From: Limihaloglobus sulfuriphilus
Lineage (GTDB): Bacteria; Planctomycetota; Phycisphaerae; Sedimentisphaerales; Sedimentisphaeraceae
Assembly: GCF_001999965.1 (NCBI RefSeq)
Contig: NZ_CP019646.1
Coordinates: forward strand, 1,860,001-1,924,000
Direction of reading: 5' to 3'
DNA length: 64,000 nt
Every line of letters starts with the position of its first letter. Position 1 is the first letter of the stretch. The notes under the pieces were generated by a model. The model made no database searches, was not told where the DNA came from, and saw nothing but the letters and a program-made list of their open reading frames with translations. A program made the position numbers and the translations under genes. Shown here piece after piece: positions 62,165 to 64,000 of this stretch.

Positions 62165-62209
62165 TTACTGGTAAAGCCTGTTATCCGCAAATAAAAGCAA
62201 ATAGCTAAG
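62165..62209 (-). pseudogene. Remnant 3' end of a GLUG/dockerin-type gene
   Basis: On the minus strand this reads LSYLLLFADNRLYQ followed by stop, closely matching the end VDDLLLLADSWLYQ-stop of the gene at 56268; the DNA GATTACTGxTAAAGCC is shared. No longer frame is attached, so it is the eroded tail of a third paralogue. Confidence 0.6.
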
Positions 62210-62451
62210 AGTTGAATTCGTGCCGAACCACTTCGGGCTCATACTTTCTACTCACAAGCGGGGCCGCTTGTCCTGCTTATCCAATTCTTAATTACTCATT
62301 TTTGATTTTATCACATAAATCGAACATTTCAAGCGTCAAATCACAACCCGCAAAAGTGCGTAATACTCTGATATACAAATACTTATTAGCCTTAGCCGCT
62401 TTAAAAAAAACAAATACCATGCGAATTCCTGCAATCCGAGCGTTGAAATTC

Positions 62452-62460
62452 TGGTATAAT
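62452..62460 (+). promoter_or_regulatory. Extended -10 promoter of rnpB
   Basis: TGGTATAAT at 62452-62460 is an extended -10 element (TGnTATAAT) 26 bp before the first base of the RNase P RNA. No good -35 match is seen at 17 bp spacing, as is usual for extended -10 promoters. Confidence 0.6.
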
Positions 62461-62486
62461 TTATGATTTATGTCATAATTAAATAT

Positions 62487-62846
62487 GAGAGCGGGCCGGG
62501 CGGCCGCCGGATGTTTCGGCATCCGGAGGAAAGTCCGGGCAGGACAGGACACGGTGACGGCTAACAGCCGCCCGGGGCGACCCGCGGGAAAGTGCCGCAG
62601 AAAATACACAGCCGATGGCCCTTACGGGCACAGGCAATGGTGAAATGGTGCGGTAAGAGCGCACCGCGAATCCGGCAACGGGTTCGGCACGGCAAACCCC
62701 ACCGCCTGCAAGACCAAGCATGCCGGTGCCTTCGTCCGGGCAATACCGGCGGGTAGGTCGCTTGCCATAAAAGCAGAGCCGGCCGGCAACGGTCGGTCAA
62801 GTTAGATGGCCGCCAGATACAGAACCCGGCTTACAGGCCCGCTCTC
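62487..62846 (+). ncRNA. rnpB: RNase P RNA (bacterial class A)
   Basis: About 360 nt. The ends pair (GAGAGCGGGCC at 62487 with GGCCCGCTCTC at 62836-62846) to form P1. The universally conserved GAGGAAAGTCCGGGC follows at about 62526, CAGAAAATACA lies near 62598, and the 3' conserved AGATACAGAACCCGGCTTACAG is at 62815-62836. It is the catalytic RNA that trims the 5' leader of tRNA precursors. Strand and length fit type A RNAs. Confidence 0.96.
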
Positions 62847-62878
62847 ATTTTTAAAATAGACAGATGCCCTGATTATGG

Positions 62879-62905
62879 TTGAATATCTTTTTTTAACCGT
62901 ATAAT
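62879..62905 (+). promoter_or_regulatory. Putative promoter of dapF
   Basis: TTGAAT (62879-62884), a 15-bp spacer and TATAAT (62900-62905), with a predicted start near 62912 and a leader of about 33 nt that includes ACGGAG before the ATG at 62945. The short spacer lowers confidence. Confidence 0.5.
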
Positions 62906-62944
62906 AAAAACCGTTTAAAACAGGATTCATTTAACGGAGAAACA

Positions 62945-63817
62945 ATGAAATTTACAAAAATGCACGGCCTCGGCAATGACTATGTTTATGTCAACTGCTT
63001 CGAGGAAGACGTTATAGACCCTTCATCAATGGCGATAGCTGTCAGCGACCGCAACTTTGGTATCGGCTCAGACGGGCTGATCCTTATCTGCCCGTCAAAA
63101 CTGGCCGACGTGCGTATGCGTATGTTCAACGCCGACGGCAGCGAATCGCAAATGTGCGGCAACGGCATCCGCTGCGTCGCCAAGTACGTTTTTGACAACA
63201 AGATAGCAGAGCCGGGCTCATCGTTTTCAGTTCCAGGCCAGCCGACATTGCCGCATTCACTTACTGTCGAGACCGGCAACGGCATACTCACGCTGGGCAT
63301 AATGCCCGGTGAAGACGGCCTCGCCGAGCAGATATGTGTCAATATGGGACAGCCGATACTCGAAGCCTCCGAAATCCCGACAACCTTTCATTGCAATCCG
63401 TGCGTTGGAGAGGCGATCGAAGCCGGCGGCGAGACTTTCGAGGTTACATGCGTCTCGATGGGAAACCCGCACGCGGTTATTTTCTCCGAAAACCTCGACG
63501 AAATTGATCTCGAGAAAATCGGCCCGGCCCTTGAAAACCACCCCGCATTCCCCGAGCGGATAAACGTGCATTTTGTAAAGGCGGAATCGCCCGAAGAGTT
63601 TTCCATGATTACCTGGGAACGCGGCTCCGGGATTACCCTTGCCTGCGGAACAGGGGCATGTGCCTGCGGAGTGGCGGCAAGCCTCAACGGCAAATGCAAC
63701 CGCGCAGTGCTGGCGCATCTGCCCGGCGGCGACCTGATGCTGAACTGGTGCGAAGACGACAACTGTGTCTATATGACCGGCCCTGCAACCACCGTTTATT
63801 GCGGCGAGCTGTGCTGA
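62945..63817 (+). CDS. dapF: Diaminopimelate epimerase
   Basis: 290 residues. The two catalytic cysteines are present: Cys71 in QMCGNGIRC and the Cys of LACGTGACA near 237. The N-terminal FTKMHGLGNDYVYV and the GNPHAV block are standard. It interconverts LL- and meso-diaminopimelate, for lysine and peptidoglycan cross-bridges, so this organism most likely makes DAP-type peptidoglycan or at least lysine by this route. ACGGAG ribosome binding site 9 nt before the ATG. Confidence 0.97.
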   Translation: MKFTKMHGLGNDYVYVNCFEEDVIDPSSMAIAVSDRNFGIGSDGLILICPSKLADVRMRMFNADGSESQMCGNGIRCVAKYVFDNKIAEPGSSFSVPGQPTLPHSLTVETGNGILTLGIMPGEDGLAEQICVNMGQPILEASEIPTTFHCNPCVGEAIEAGGETFEVTCVSMGNPHAVIFSENLDEIDLEKIGPALENHPAFPERINVHFVKAESPEEFSMITWERGSGITLACGTGACACGVAASLNGKCNRAVLAHLPGGDLMLNWCEDDNCVYMTGPATTVYCGELC

Positions 63818-63827
63818 ATATCTAATT

Positions 63828-64000
63828 TTGCGCAAAACCTTAAAAAATCTGTATTTGTGTCTAATTTTAACCGGTGCGGTTCTAACCGGCGGCTGCCGGC
63901 AGAGCGGCAGTGATGTATCTGCTGCGCCGGGCAAATCAGACTGGGCGATATCAGAAACCTCCCGCCGGAGGCTCATAAGTCAGCCCAGGGTGCTCTCGGT
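63828..64000 (+). CDS. Putative lipoprotein, 5' part (runs off the window)
   Basis: An open frame from a TTG at 63828 to the window edge (57 codons). It starts RKTLKNLYLCLILTGAVLTGGC, a lipoprotein signal peptide with basic start, hydrophobic core and an LTGGC lipobox (Cys about residue 23), followed by a Ser/Gly/Arg-rich start of the mature protein. The ribosome binding site is weak and the start codon is uncertain. It lies 10 nt after dapF, so co-transcription is likely. Function cannot be told from this part. Confidence 0.55.
   Translation, partial: MRKTLKNLYLCLILTGAVLTGGCRQSGSDVSAAPGKSDWAISETSRRRLISQPRVLS

Noticed and set aside
62292-62800. Overlapping minus-strand frames over the RNase P RNA
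   Set aside because: The region is a structured RNA with all conserved RNase P elements on the plus strand; GC-rich RNA genes often give spurious frames.

Overview
The window looks like a chromosome segment of an anaerobic, polysaccharide-degrading planctomycete, most likely class Phycisphaerae near the Sedimentisphaerales. The signs are clustered sulfatases beside a polysaccharide lyase, secreted proteins ending in short dockerin-like calcium loops (xxADxxxDxxVxxxDLxxLxxxWL), GLUG-repeat surface proteins, a PEP-CTERM protein, stand-alone prepilin-like proteins, an expanded MoxR/DUF58/BatA/VWA locus, and a Gram-negative-type envelope (kdsB, dapF). The taxonomic call is inference from gene content; there is no rRNA in the window.

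Layout. (1) 1-10647 (+): six tightly spaced genes forming a sulfated glycosaminoglycan (probably chondroitin sulfate) catabolic operon: two sulfatases, a PL8 lyase with a duplicated extra module, a DUF3604/PHP-like protein, a third sulfatase and a HAD hydrolase, closed by a terminator at 10735-10775. (2) 10853-12169 (+): a PPi-type phosphofructokinase with its own promoter. (3) 12226-14800 (-): larB, tsaD and a ThuA-like gene. Next comes an AT-rich ORFan (15168-15956), and then a duplicate of the first codons of tsaD at 16170-16193, which suggests that about 2.1 kb was inserted at the tsaD start. (4) 16510-20327 (+): a fused EtfB-EtfA protein and an ETF-quinone oxidoreductase. (5) 38275-20668 (-): eight tightly packed genes forming an enlarged MoxR/Bat-type system with a 2662-residue VWA-TPR membrane protein, a degenerate pepsin-like/thioredoxin-like protein, a Cys-tailed TPR protein and a membrane polyferredoxin. 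This is the most unusual locus here. (6) 38398-41342 (-): a prepilin-like protein and a secreted dockerin-type protein. (7) 41778-45234: transglutaminase-like protein (-), then prepilin, cupin and thyX (+). (8) 45250-49252 (-): a small membrane protein, a YibE/F protein, alkaline phosphatase and a PEP-CTERM protein. (9) 49825-55763 (-): kdsB-pyrG-nadD and hisD-purine permease. (10) 56268-60360 (-): two paralogous GLUG-repeat secreted proteins. (11) 60472-61999: a complete ISAs1-type insertion sequence with perfect 19-bp ends, a 9-bp target duplication and a passenger gene. (12) 62487-64000 (+): rnpB, dapF and the start of a lipoprotein gene.

How it fits together. The lyase and sulfatases would desulfate and depolymerise an acidic polysaccharide, PPi-PFK would feed glycolysis, and the ETF/ETF-QO pair would link flavin-based oxidation to the quinone pool. 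The MoxR/Bat-like locus probably assembles or maintains envelope or redox complexes. Intergenic DNA carries a family of interspersed repeats built on ACAGGATTAA / TTAATCCTGT, decayed gene fragments and one IS, so the intergenic regions are actively rearranging. No tRNA, CRISPR array, prophage or integrase gene was seen.
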